Assembly (NCBI GenBank): GCA_019022495.1
Contig: JAFEKR010000004.1
Coordinates: forward strand, 496,001-560,000
Direction: 5' to 3'
Source of the DNA: Epichloe hybrida
Taxonomy: Eukaryota; Ascomycota; Sordariomycetes; Hypocreales; Clavicipitaceae
Length of the DNA stretch: 64,000 nt
The notes under the pieces: model-generated
Told to the model about the DNA's origin: nothing
The model's input: the letters and a program-made list of their open reading frames with translations, nothing else
The model's database searches: none
Translations under genes and position numbers: made by a program
In this document: positions 12,746 through 24,299 of the stretch, one piece after another
Position numbering within the stretch: the first letter of the stretch is position 1
Layout of the letters: each line of letters opens with the position of its first letter

Positions 12746-13046
12746 TATTAGAATAAAGGTAATATTAATCACGCATTATAGCTATAATTACCTAGTAAAA
12801 GCTTAGGCTATGCGCACCCTATACGTAACCTATAACCTAGCCTATTTATTAGCTAGGAAATATAAGGCTATAAACGCGTAAAACCCCTTTTTCCCTCTTT
12901 AATTATAGCTACTAGCTTTTAACTTCTCTTTTTACATAATTAATTAATAAAACAAAAACGTAGCCTAGAATAGATAATTAATGATAATACTATTCTTTAG
13001 GCTCACGACTGTATTATATTAAATTCAATACCATGTGAATCCAACA
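12746..13046 (+). repeat. copia LTR, family R3, 301 bp
   Basis: Starts TATTAGAATAAAGG (TGTTAG before RIP) and ends AATCCAACA. A second copy is at 50232-51031, split there by a LINE. The last ~40 bases before 13046 are nearly unmutated. This LTR borders the intact gene island on its 5' side. Confidence 0.75.
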
Positions 13047-13331
13047 GGTATGGCTAATGCATTTGATTTGGGAAGACATTAGGGGATTACTCGCGATACA
13101 TAGCCAGTGTGAAAATGAACATACGAATGCCATGTATCATATGTTATTATATTGGAAAAACTGTATTATATTGTATTGTACTCTTCTTTGTCCTATATCA
13201 TGCTGAGGCGCGCTGCTGCTGGCTCACCTCGAGTAAAAGTTTTAGTTTCGCTATCAAGTTTCTACATTTAGCTGCTCAGACTTGCTTATATCGCGCAATT
13301 ATTGCTCATATTCCCGTCAATTTGACCCATC
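13047..13331 (+). promoter_or_regulatory. upstream region of the C58-like protease gene
   Basis: 285 bases with normal composition between the R3 LTR end and the proposed ATG. AT-rich stretches resembling TATA elements occur near 13145-13175, followed by pyrimidine-rich DNA (13180-13190 and 13240-13290). No defined operator is recognised. The promoter must fit here or use LTR sequence, so read-through from the LTR is possible. Confidence 0.4.
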
Positions 13332-15696
13332 ATGGCTCAAAAGTAAGAGCCCCCCCCCCCCCCCTTCTCTTTTTTAAAAAAAATAAAAAATCCGTCCTGT
13401 CCATGGCCGGACTAACATCCATCTTTGCAGCACTGACGAATCGTTCATTGTCGAATTTTCGAAGAATCCCCTTCATTTCATCAAAAAGGGCGAAAAAGGC
13501 TATGCCGTCATCAGCTCCGACAACATTCCTGGACGTCCAGATATTCGTATCGGAGACAACGGACATTTCAGATTTGAGAGCGTCGGAAATCCAGATCAAT
13601 TAGCGTTCGAAATCAGGTACTATGGACCCGAAGCTGGCGCCGACATCGTCTCGGCGTATCACCTGGGATACAATGGAGGCGCGCAGACATCTTGGACGCC
13701 CGCCCAAATCGATATCCCCAAGATAAACCCGGACCATAACTTGCTTTTCACAGGCTCTCTCTCGGGTTGCTCCGTCATAGTAACGAACCTCAACGACAAC
13801 CAGTACCGTGTCTATCACGACTCTCGACAGGATAGCTCGTTGTTGTACAACGACGTCGTCATGGCAGTTGACTACAGAGACTATCAACATCGCGATGCTA
13901 GTACTGGATTTGCCAGCGCATTCATGCACTATCGCGAAGGTCGCTGGTCATTGTGTTTCCAGAGGCAAACCTTAGTTGCAAATGCACGTATTGTCCTGTA
14001 CGAGCCGCCGCCGAGAGGTGGCCCATCCATATTAGGGGCAGAGCCCTTGATTGAGATGGTGCCAGGATCGTATAACCGGGAGCTAGTTCAATCGCGTTTC
14101 GAACAGAGTCGCGAAAAGTGCCTGGAGCGCTTGCGGGACGCTCGCAAGGAGCTTTCTAACGATCCCTTTCATGGCGAGGATGGTGAATTTCAACCGTTCG
14201 AAAAAAACCACATCAGTCTTGACAATGAAGCCGTTCGCTATTCACAAAGGCTCAGAGCCGATCTTCATGGCCTTATGAAAGATAGGAGTTATGATCGAGA
14301 TCATCCAGATGACGGCGATACTGCATTAAGTGCACAGTGGTTGGTGTCACTACTCGGCGACCAGCTGTTTCTAAACGAAAGGTTTGTTGGGCGAGCCGTG
14401 GCATCTTCTCGGAATTATGACTTTACATACCTCTGGCTGAAGCAAAAGGAGAAAGGGGGGTTTGCAGCAGTTGTGAGAGAAGGCGAGCATCGGCAAACAC
14501 CGCTAGGAGGCACAGCCGGCCAACGTCTCTCCGAACAAAGGTTCAGGGAGCTTTTAGCGGGCGATAATGATTTTTCAAGGGGATACAATGCATATGAATC
14601 AGTCGAGATTCCGGGATACGAGCATGACATGACACTATCCGAAATAGTACAGTTGTTCGACCGATCGTCGACAAGTTTGACGCAAACCGAACAAGGCGCG
14701 TTGCTTCGTCGCATTGACTTGGCCAGAAAGGAGTTGTTCAATGAGTCCATCTGGCAGAAAACCAACGACGTCGTTGCTATGTTCCAAGAGATGGGGGGTT
14801 ATACGAAACCTATGCCACAAGACATTCTTCTCAATGCAATTCCCGATGAGTATGGCGGCGGCCGTTGCTATCCTCTGGTCTATGCCATGTCAGTGGCACT
14901 GGCATCGTCGAATTTCGCCATTGACTCACTCTGCGCCAAGCTGGTTGGCCTCTCCCCTAACAATGCAGCCGACATGAAGAACGCAGAGTTGCTCAAGCGA
15001 TGTTTGGAAGATCTTCACACCAGCTACCCAGCAGCAGAGGCTTCAAGACCAATCGGCAATATGACGCTTGAGGAGGCTGTCAGCGTGCTCGAGAAAAGCA
15101 CCCAAACCACCACATTAGCAATGCACACAGAAGTACATGCAAGGTTGCTGGGCGTCAGAAAGAATCGCAATTCGACCTCGTGGCATTTCTATGACCCGAA
15201 CTTCGCCATTGTCACGTTCAATTCAGGGGAAGCGCTACTTGAAGCCACCACCAAGTTCTTCGAAGAGTCGGGATTCGCCAAAGTCTACGAAGCCCAGGGT
15301 CAGACACCCAGTTTCGACTTTTTCCAGATTGATGCCGAAAGGGTGTCTCGCATCGGATTTGACCATAACTTGACCGTCGCCGACCTGGTTGAGCCGGACA
15401 CCCTGCTCGAGACCATAACCGCTGATCGTAAGACGGTGACTCTCTATCATGATCCTGCGCAGTTGACATCTTCCCGCACTTTTAGCGCCCAAACCGAGCT
15501 TTTGGAAACCTTGCGCTTGGGGGAGGCAGCTTGGCGCGATGCTACAGCCAGGCTGGAAGGAAGCCTCGGTATCGGTGAGCACTGGATGCCCATCCTTGAA
15601 ACGCTGAAGGAGGGCGGTGAGGAAGGGTCCTACGAGGTGCAATTCATCAATCTCAAGAACATGAATGAGACCAAGTGGATTAGTACGGAAATATAA
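13332..15696 (+). CDS. C58 (YopT/AvrPphB-like) cysteine protease-domain protein, bacterial-toxin-like, likely C-terminally truncated
   Basis: Predicted exons are 13332-13342 and 13431-15696 (758 aa). The ATG has A at -3 and G at +4. The long exon is open from 13388, but its first in-frame ATG is only at 13861, and similarity-like, well-composed coding runs far 5' of that; splicing to the small exon solves this. Seen in the protein: no signal peptide or membrane segment; an N-terminal beta-rich-looking region with LSGC near residues 115-118; a charged helical middle (~220-290); then a protease-like domain with Cys483 in GGGRC, His573, and Asp592 in FYDPNF. The 19-residue His-Asp spacing and the DPN context fit papain-fold C58 proteases, known from type III effectors and from LifA/Efa1-type large toxins. 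A role in cleaving host proteins is inference. Composition is balanced, unlike all flanking DNA, and bacterial origin is plausible. The stop codon lies in LINE sequence, so the original protein was probably longer. Expression is unproven. Confidence 0.75.
13343..13430 (+). other. predicted spliceosomal intron, 88 nt
   Basis: Donor GTAAGA at 13343, branch site CTAAC at 13412-13416, acceptor TTTGCAG ending at 13430, all fungal consensus. The intron contains a 15-C run (13350-13364) and an in-frame stop (TAA at 13384-13386 in the frame of exon 2). Phase is 2: the last two bases of exon 1 plus the first base of exon 2 make one codon. Confidence 0.75.
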
Positions 15697-16035
15697 ATCT
15701 AGATTTACTTTACCTTAGCCTAAAGTAAAAAGACTTAGGATAGGCATATTATTATACTAGAATAGGACTAGAAGGGGCTTATAAATACTTATTTTATATA
15801 TTTTTCCTTTCTTTTTCTTTTTAATAAGATAAGGCTAGTGTAAGCTAGTAATAAACACCTATAATAAGAAACATACTAAGTAGCGTAAACCTATTATAAG
15901 GCTAGCGCTAGCTTATAAATAAATATAAGGGGTTTTTTTTTCTTAGTATAAGGTTTTCCCTTTTAACTTAGTAGTAGGAGTATTAGTAATAGCTATCTAT
16001 AGAGCTAACTAGCGTAAATAATATATATATATATA
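15692..16035 (+). mobile_element. 5'-truncated LINE copy (3' UTR only)
   Basis: About 344 bp matching the 3' ends of the LINE copies at 22522 (reverse), 33765 and 50972, and ending in a (TA)n tail after GCGTAAATAATA. The left junction is at 15692, where shared sequence starts with TATAAATCTAG; in other copies this is preceded by LINE sequence, here by the gene. No clear target duplication was found. It provides the stop codon of the upstream gene. Confidence 0.8.
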
Positions 16036-16059
16036 ATTCTAATTCTAATTATATATAGT

Positions 16060-16355
16060 TGTTAGTATCTACAGGATACCATTGACCTACGCGTAGGGTT
16101 TTCGGGGTGGACTAAAGTGCACGTAATTATCATATATTCTAGTTTACCTTCGTAAGCAAAAGAGAGATTAAATAGAAGCAAAGAGGGTGCGCTATTTATT
16201 ATAGGAAAAGGGGCCTCAATTAGGGTTATTAGCGAAGAGGCCACATATACTAACGCTAACCGCGGCGTGGTTAGGCTAGACATATAGGTCCGCAATGTAA
16301 CGCGCCTAGCTAATCAGAGGCACGTAGCCTTATTAATATTATGCTTATTCTAACA
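16060..16355 (-). repeat. copia A 3' LTR, 296 bp
   Basis: On the minus strand it runs from TGTTAGAATAAG to CTAACA. It matches 22139-22434, 52247-52542 and 58093-58388. A sense-strand ORF of 77 codons (16062-16295) survives, as in the other copies. Confidence 0.9.
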
Positions 16356-16569
16356 CTAGAAACTCTCTCTTTTTAATATAACTATTAACGCATAATATTA
16401 ACAAGATAATTAAAAAAGAATTAATAAACAAGTGAGATTAAATAATTATGGATAACATTATAAGAAAAGAGTAGGGGAAAGGGGCGTAATAAAAGATAAT
16501 ATTTAATTTATAAGCCTATGTAAGAATAAGTAAGCTTAATCTTAATACCTTTAACCTTATTAGATTAAC

Positions 16570-19450
16570 ACAAGAGCTACGATTGCGTAACCTACCCTTC
16601 TATCCTAATAGTTGCTTTATTACTCGCAATAAACCTCTTAAATGCCTTATTTAGTAATACCTTTGTAAATATATTAGTAAGGTTATTATTCCTATTAATC
16701 TATCTAATCTCGTAGATCTCTCGTCGCTCATACAATTAACAAAGAGCTATGATGTTAATTATAAGGCGCTTCTCTTTTATAGTACTAAGCTTAATAAGGT
16801 ATTTATACAAAGAGTATAAATTAGTATAGATAATAACAGGAATTATAGGGAGGTTCAATTAGTGTGTGATTAACCTAAGCGTCGTTAAGATTACATAAGC
16901 TATATTAGCACTAGTAACTATGCTATAGATCTCAGAGGTAAGCACACTTCTTATAACTCTCTTACTCTTAGTAAAGCTATAGTACACAATATTACCTTAG
17001 ATTATAAAGGTACCTTCTTTTTAGACTTCACTAGCTAGGATAAGCACGTAGCCTAGTTAAGAAGTAAGGTCTTAGTTATTAGTAAATAATCTATTTATAA
17101 ATACAAAAAGTTTTGCCTTCTTAAGATTAAATAGTATAAACCTTAATCCTTAGTCTAGATTATTAATTTACTATTAAATTCGTTAATTTAGGTTTTTCAT
17201 ATCCTAGGATAATAGGTCTTAGTGTTATATAGTAACAGAGAGGTTAAAATAGGCTTTAGGCTAGTAAATTAAGGTAATATACGCGCCTTAAGCTTGTTAT
17301 TCTATATACGCCTGTTTTAAATTAGTTAGTAGGATTAATTAAAGCTTTCTACTCTAGCCTTTTTACCTTAGCATAATCATATTATTTTTAAGAGTAATAA
17401 TGCTACTATTAAAGGTTAGTAGGTTCCCTATAGAAAGGATTTACTTTAGTTTAGTAGTAAAAGAAGTGGCTTTTAATTAATCTTCCTCTTATTAAGAGAA
17501 CTTGCGGTTAGATAGTCTAATTATATCATTAGTTTACATCCCTATACACGCAAAGGTTAGGTTCTCCTTTATTATCACAAGCAGGCACAGGTCGAACGTA
17601 AAGGTTATTATCTAGAGCATTTCTCTATAGTAATGATAATACGTTACCTACTAGTAGGTGCTAGCTTCTATAATACTATATAGAGGCTTAATTACTTATA
17701 TTATTATACCTATAGGGTAGAGGTAATGGATTTAGATAGGGATTTAGGCTAGGATTATATAACTAAGAAGCGTTTATACTTACACATAGGCCTATATAAT
17801 ATTATAAAGCCAGAGGATAAGGCTTAGTAATAATAACGCAGGTATTATCGCAAGGATTAATCGCTAGCTAGCTTATTAGATTGTTAGGGCTTATGTGAGG
17901 ATTGCTAGCTTCTCTTTATTACCGTAGCCTTAGATTATAAGCCTTAACTTCTTATACGAATCCGTTGTCTTACCCTTTACCTCGTTAATAATACAGGAAT
18001 TAAAAATTTAAGTTCTACTATGCTCTCTTTTATTATACTTAATAAATTCAAACACGCCTTGTTTAATTAGAGTATTAATTTCAGCTTTAGTAAACCACTT
18101 AAAGGGCTTACTAGGGGTCTTAATAATTCCTTCCTTATATAATTAAATCATAAGCTTAAGATTAGAGCTTTCCTTAGCTAATAGAAAGACATTAGTCTTA
18201 TCTTTTATTTAATTTACATAATTAACATTAGACATAATAATAGGAGGGTTCTTTTAAGGTCTTCTAGGTCCTTACCTTAGGGGATTAATAGGAGGGGTAG
18301 TCGTAGGCTATAGAGGGGTATCTTAGTCCTTTACGCTCTTAAGAGGTCTCTCTTTATTAGGATCTTTATAAAAAGGCCTAATAGAGGTTAATCTAAAGGC
18401 CTTAAGGCCTTAAGGGAGCTTAAGAGTATAGGTCTTACTTTCTATAGCTAATAGCTTATAAGGGCCCTTCTATCCCTTGCCTTCACGCCACACGCGTATA
18501 AGCAATCCTAGCAGGAGGTTAATGGTTACAGAGGTATTAGGACTATTTCTTATAGTAAGGGCATTACTAACCTTCTATTAGGCATGAATGCGCTTAACTT
18601 CCTTTATTACTAGTTAGATTATAAGGGCTTATTACGCGATATCTAGTGATAAAGGCAATTCCTTAACTATATAAGGATATGCGCTAAAGATAAGGACTAT
18701 TAGCACAAGACTATTTAATCCTACGGTGTTATTCATAGCTTTGACTACTATTTGTAACACCACAGGCTCTGGCGTTGTTAGGCATTCTTATCTAATAATA
18801 TCATAGGCTCTTCGGAGTGGCCTGTAATATTATTTAACCTTACTAATACTATAGTAAGCCTTAATAGGGACATCTTTAATCTTAATTACTATTAACAACA
18901 TAAGCTGCTTAAATTCCTTGCCTCTAAAGGTTATTCTAGCATCTGTAATAATCAAATCTAGGGGGCCTAGATAGATATTAATCTAGCAAAGACAGAGTGC
19001 TTCCTACGTAGTCTTTACAAAGATATCCTTAACAAATCTAGCTGTATTAAAGGATGTAGCTATATTAATGACTTACAGGACAGGGCGGTTGCTATTAATA
19101 TACATGATATTCATAATGATTTTATAATTATAAGCATATTTATCCTAAAGGGTGAATTTAAATCAATATAGGCTATCCGCGTGTAATTAGCATTGCTAGC
19201 AAACCTTAGTTAGTTTCTTAATAGCTTTAAACTTAACCTTATACCCTAATTTACATAGTAAATCATAAAGGCATTGAACTAAAGGGTGTCTAAAGCGTCA
19301 ATATAATTAACAAAGCTTAATCTCTATAAGATAACTCTAAGCAACACTTTCTTCTTTATTAAGAAGCATTTACACATGCCCCTATTTACGCATAATAGGA
19401 ACCTTAATATTCCCTTACTATAAAACATTCTCTAATATATAAAAATTAAT
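16570..19450 (-). pseudogene. copia A pol remnant: integrase, RT, RNase H
   Basis: Minus-strand sequence aligns with the plus-strand copia bodies at 55300-58080 and 61200-63384. The RT region near 17620-17700 contains the copia K-P-L-Y-G-I-x-E-A-G element in degraded form. Domain limits are approximate. Stops in all frames make it inactive. Confidence 0.75.
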
Positions 19451-19959
19451 CTTTAGGCAGGTTATATTATTAAGGCATAAGAGAAAGGGAGTATTTATAG
19501 GGATTACCTAAAAGAGAATAATTCTAAATGAAGTTAGCACTTTAATTAATCTAAGTGCCTTAATTAGCTCTCTAGGGCCGAATTTAATCTTTACCTTCCT
19601 AGTATTTAACTTATTAAGCGTAATAGTTAGTATTACACTTTACAAAGCTAAGAATTAAGGGTAGCTTACTAATAAACATCCCGCGGCACCTATGTTAGCT
19701 ATAATGCCTTTAAAGGTTCTGGATAAATATTTTCCTTTAAGTGTAAACGCGCTTAGTACCTTATCTAGTTCCTAAAGATTAAATAAATCCTTCTTAGCTA
19801 GAGCATAAATCATTATATAACCAGCGAGAATCTCGGTAGTCACTTAGCTATTATAGGTAGTCCTATGTGTAAAGAAGCTTATAGGCACTTAGCTATTATT
19901 ATCTTCTTTACTAAAACCAAGTTCTATTAGGTATTAGTTAATATCATTATATTTAGCTA

Positions 19960-21560
19960 ATTTAGAATTATCATTGCCTTCATACTATATTAGGAACATA
20001 TTATATAAAACAGCTATTAAGTCTATACGGGAATAATTCTTAAAGCATTAGAATACCTTCTTCTAGTCCTTATCTAAGTACTTAGTTAACTAATAACCTT
20101 CTTTACCACATATATAACACTTTTTTAAGCAGTAAGGCTTGCTCTTTAATATAAATTAACTATATTAGGCTTCCTTGCCTTTCCTATTATACCTATAGTT
20201 AGTCTAAAAGTATTCCTTAGTGCTAGCTTCTATAGGGAACTACTATTAATTAATTAAAGCTTCGGATTTGCTAATTAATATCCTTATTCGTTCGCAAAAG
20301 TATTAGAGGTTAATAGGAGGATTAATAATATAGGCCTTACATTCTAGGATTCCTTTATAAGCATTTAGAATTTAACTACGGAGGTCTAATTCTAACTAGG
20401 ATTTATAAGGATTTGCCCTTTAGAGATTTAAAAGCTTTATTATAAGGTCTTTAAAGCATTTAATCTTTAACTTATTAGGGTTCTCTTAGATAATTATAAG
20501 TAGTTGTAACTTTCCCTATAATAGATAGTTCTTCTAATATATATTATCTATCTTAAACTTCTACCTAATCCTACGGATAAAAGTTAGGAGATCTTAGGGG
20601 TCTCCTTAGCCTAAAAGGTTCTCTAGGAAGTACTAGAGAGGTCTTCCTTTTAGTATAAACTTAAAACTATAACCTAACTATTCTTATATAATTCCTAGTA
20701 TCTTACACTTTCTTTAATAGGTTAAGAGCTTAATATTAAGAATATTATACTCCTTAACACTATACTTAATGCTCTTATTATTATCAAACTTATTAAGATT
20801 AAGTAGTTACTTTAATAAGGGTTAGCCTATCTCTTAAGGGGGAATAAGGATAATTAAATCTTATAGAAGAGGTGCTATAGTTCTAGACTATAGAGAGGGA
20901 TTATAATGCCTTATTATAGGAGGGGAAGCAAGGGGGGTCTAGGGTTATAGTTAAGGGCTTGTAATAGGGGGATTACCTTTACTATCACGCCTTTACCTTA
21001 TACTTAGCATACTTAAGGATTAGTATAATGGAATTTAGGAATAAAATAGGAGTAATTATAGTAGCTAAGGGGATTAGGGATATTATAGAGTAATTAGTTA
21101 ATTTATTTAATCTCTAAAAGAAGGGACACTAATAGGGAGAAGGTCTTTATAGAAGTCTTTCTTTACTATTTACCTCTTAAAGGGGGAATACTTCCTAGTA
21201 ACTTCCTATATTTCTTCTTCTTTCTAATTATAGAATCTATTATAGTTAATAATATCTTTAAGCAAGACTATTATCTTATAGTAACTCTATAGGTCTATAT
21301 AGATGTTACTAAAGAAAAGAAAGTCTTAAAGACTCTTCATAGCTTTAGGATTTGCTACTTAGAATATCTCTTAGTTCTATCCTCTAAAGTTATTATTAAA
21401 GATAGTAAACAGGGTTTGCAGGTATAGGTTCTTATATTCATAAGTTACTTTCTTAATAAAAATCTAAGCTATAAGTTCTTTAGGGGTAGTATTTACTTTA
21501 AGATTAAATAATTCCTTATTCTCTAGTGCTTATTATATAATATACTAGTATAAATTAGGG
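19960..21560 (-). pseudogene. copia A gag remnant with zinc knuckle
   Basis: On the minus strand a zinc knuckle of the form K-C-Y-I-C-G-K-E-G-x is readable near 20090-20150. Upstream sequence aligns with 33766-35451, 53150-54790 and 58990-60640. Confidence 0.7.
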
Positions 21561-22138
21561 GAGATATAGTTAAGGAGGTAAGATATAACTTATAGGTTAA
21601 CTTCTCTTCTAATATCTTTAGTAGGGGAGGTATATTTATAATCAGAAGGAATATCTTAGGTTCTAGATCCTTCTAGTTAATCTTAGTGTTCTACTATAAT
21701 ATTAGTAGTAGATTAAGAGGTATAGGAAATAGAGATATTATAGAGGTTTAAAGGATTATAAGTAAAGCTATTATCTTCGCCCCTTAGTAAGTTTAATTAA
21801 ATAATTAAGAATAGGTTAGGTTAGTTACTAACCAGGCCTTAATCATTTAATAAACACGCTTCTAAGGGTTTATTTATGTAATAGACACGCTAATTAAATA
21901 AATAAAGATAGGTTAGGTTAGTTACTAACTAGGCCTTAATTAAGTTAATAAGCTTAGATTTAGTATAGAGCTAGTTATAGTTACTTAAGGTAAAAGGAGA
22001 GCTAGAATATACTTCTTCCTTAGCATATTTAGTATCTTAGAGTAGCACTTCCTCTTTTATAAGGTAAGTCCTTAATACTAATACCTCTTCTATTAACCTT
22101 ACTAATCTATAGTATTTAAAGAGATAACTACTAATTAG
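21561..22138 (-). other. copia A leader between 5' LTR and gag
   Basis: About 0.58 kb containing two copies of a ~90-bp motif around TTAGTTACTAAC (near 21775-21860 and 21885-21960), a tandem duplication also present in the elements at 52750-52890 and 58590-58740. No coding domain recognised. Confidence 0.5.
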
Positions 22139-22434
22139 TGTTAGTATCTACAAGATACTATTAACCTATGTATAGGGTTTTTAAGGTAAACTAAAGTGCA
22201 TGTAATTATTATATATTCTAGTCTACCTCCGCAAGCAAAAGAGGGATTAAATAGAAGTAAAGAGAGTATGCTATTTATTATAGGAAAAGGGGCCTTAATT
22301 AGGGTTATTAGCGAAGAGGCCACATATGCTGACGCTGACCGCGGCGCGGTCAGGCCGGACATGTGGGTCCGCGATACAACGCGCCCAGCCAATCAGAGGC
22401 GCGCAGCCTTGTTAATATCATGCTTATTCCAACA
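22139..22434 (-). repeat. copia A 5' LTR, 296 bp, little mutated
   Basis: TGTTGGAATAAGC to CTAACA on the minus strand. The first ~100 bases (22325-22434) retain GC-rich, CpG-containing sequence. An 83-codon sense ORF lies at 22141-22392. Confidence 0.9.
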
Positions 22435-22439
22435 ATAGT

Positions 22440-22521
22440 TTTACTTAGGATAATAGTTCTAATAATAATACTTTTATAACTTCTTATATTAATAAGAGTT
22501 ATAATGATATTAGTATTAAAC
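22440..22521. other. short AT-rich spacer
   Basis: About 80 bases between the copia A target duplication and the LINE tail. Before copia A inserted, this directly followed 16059. Nothing recognisable in it. Confidence 0.5.
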
Positions 22522-22524
22522 TAT

Positions 22525-23200
22525 ATATATATATATTATTTACACTAGTTAGCTCTTTGGATAGCTATTACTAGTACTCCTACTACTAAGTTAAAAGGGA
22601 AAACCCTATACTAGGAAGAAAAACCCCCTTACGTTTGTGTATAGGCTAGCGCTAGCCTTATAATAGGTTTACGCTACTTAGTGTGTTTCCTATTATAAGT
22701 GTTTATTACTAGCTTACGCTAGCCTTATCTTATTAAAAGGAAAAAGAAAGGAAAAATATATAAAATAAGTGTTTATAAGCCCCTTCTAGTCCTATTCTAG
22801 TGTAATAACATGCCTATCCTAAGTTTCTTTGCTTTAGACTAAGGTAAAGTAAATCTAGATTTATAGCATTAATTTACTTCTTATTTACTCCTATACTAAC
22901 TCTCCTATAACCTTACTTTTTAGCTATCTCTAGCCTATTTCTACCTTATATATCTAGTAAAGTCTAAGCACTTAGTTTTATTTAATTAGCACTAGGGGAG
23001 GGTAGTTATAGCCCTAGACTAGTGTAGTCCTAGGTTAAGATTACTTATGTGTTATTAAATTTATTAATTACGTTATACTTTGTTTTTAAGTAAGTTATTT
23101 AAATTATCCCCCCCCCCCCCTTTATAAGTATAAAAAAGAGCTCTCCCCCCCTAGGGTCCTAGTCTCTTTCTTCTCTTTATATTAAACTTCCTATAGGTTC
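22525..23200 (-). other. LINE 3' UTR region
   Basis: About 340 bp at the 3' end recur at 15692-16035, 33437-33765 and 50650-50972. A further ~200 bp are shared with 33240-33436 and 50477-50649. A run of 13 C lies near 23108-23120. Confidence 0.65.
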
Positions 23201-24299
23201 TTCTTTTCTTTCTAGCTATTTAAGGCTATCCTAGGCTAGGGTTAGGTTATTTACTAATATTTACTATAAATTTAAACTAAATCTAGCATAATAGCGCTAG
23301 AAGCTTTAAGTACTCTAGTATTACTACTTATCTAGCTTTAATTCGCCTAGGAATCCTATAAGTATAAGGACTTCCTAAGGAAGTCTATAACTAAGAAATA
23401 ATATATATAAGTTATAAAGAAAGGTCTATTTATAAGTTATATTTGCTTTTACTCTAGGCTTAGTTTACTACTAATTTGCTTTAGCTTAGTAAACTAAGAG
23501 AAGTCTAATATATTTCCTATGAATCTTATTTAGTTTAAGACCTTAGGTATTAGTATTATCTTATTATTAGTAGGTTAGTCTTGCTCTAGCTTAGTAATAG
23601 GGCTAACTTGCTAAATAGGGGTAGCTACTAATACGTGTTTTAACTATTAGGTTTAGAACTATTAATACTATTAGGTAATAATTACCCTTACTTTAGCTTA
23701 GTTCTATATCTAATCTATTATTTAGCTAAATTTATCTAGTAATTAAAATAAGCACTAGTAGTTAGTTAAGACCTAGGCTTCTATAGCTAATAAGGGTATA
23801 GTAAGTTTGCTTTAGCTTAGTAATAGTTTTATTTTAGCTTTAATGTCTTCTTTAATAGGCCCTAGAAGGCTTCTAGGACTAGGTTAAGAAGCTTTACGCT
23901 AGTAATTAGGTAAAGAAGAAATAAAGTGTCTTAGTAGTAAGCCTAGACTAGGCTAGTTTCTCTAAGGAATAATATACTAAGCTTATCTTTTAGCTCTTAT
24001 ACCTTAATATATACATAGCAAAGATAAACTATCTCTTACTTACTATTATCCTAGCAAAAAGTTATAACTAGGTAGCTATAAGTGTAATTCCTATCCTAGA
24101 GGAGGAGTAAGGTAATAGCTTAATTTTAGCTTAGAGTAAGGGTAGTAGTAAGCTAGTAGGACTTATAATACCTAGAGTTTATAGTTAAAATTAATTTAAT
24201 AATAGTTCTAGACCTAAATATTCTTTATTATAATTATAAATTATAAAATTAGTCCCTCCCCTAGCTTACCTCTATACTTATACTATTTATTTTATCCCT

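Larger units (their letters stand above)
16055..22439 (-). mobile_element. complete Ty1/copia element (copia A) with ATAGT target duplication
   Basis: The element itself is 16060-22434 (6.37 kb). LTRs of exactly 296 bp lie at both ends, and ATAGT occurs at 16055-16059 and 22435-22439. Coding remnants run on the minus strand in copia order (gag, integrase, RT, RNase H). The LTR at 22139-22434 kept far more GC than the one at 16060-16355. Confidence 0.9.

Noticed and set aside
13350..13364. 15-C run as a slippage or frameshift signal
   Set aside because: It lies inside the predicted intron, so it would not affect the reading frame if splicing occurs.
13109..13603. 164-codon plus-strand ORF overlapping the start of the protease-like gene
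   Set aside because: It crosses the predicted intron and its C-run in a different frame and is not supported by any recognisable domain.
13330..13929. Minus-strand ORFs of 89 and 109 codons
   Set aside because: They are mirror-strand openings over the well-composed plus-strand gene; no features of their own.
14415..15642. Several ORFs in other frames within the protease-like gene
   Set aside because: All fully overlap the long exon and arise from its balanced composition.
15692..16035. First taken as a solo LTR or MITE
   Set aside because: The same sequence is the 3' end of two longer LINE copies and ends in a (TA)n tail with truncated left ends, which fits 5'-truncated LINE copies.
21775..21960. 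Two similar ~90-bp blocks considered as a CRISPR-like array
   Set aside because: Only two units without spacers of even length, in a eukaryotic retrotransposon leader and repeated in the related elements.
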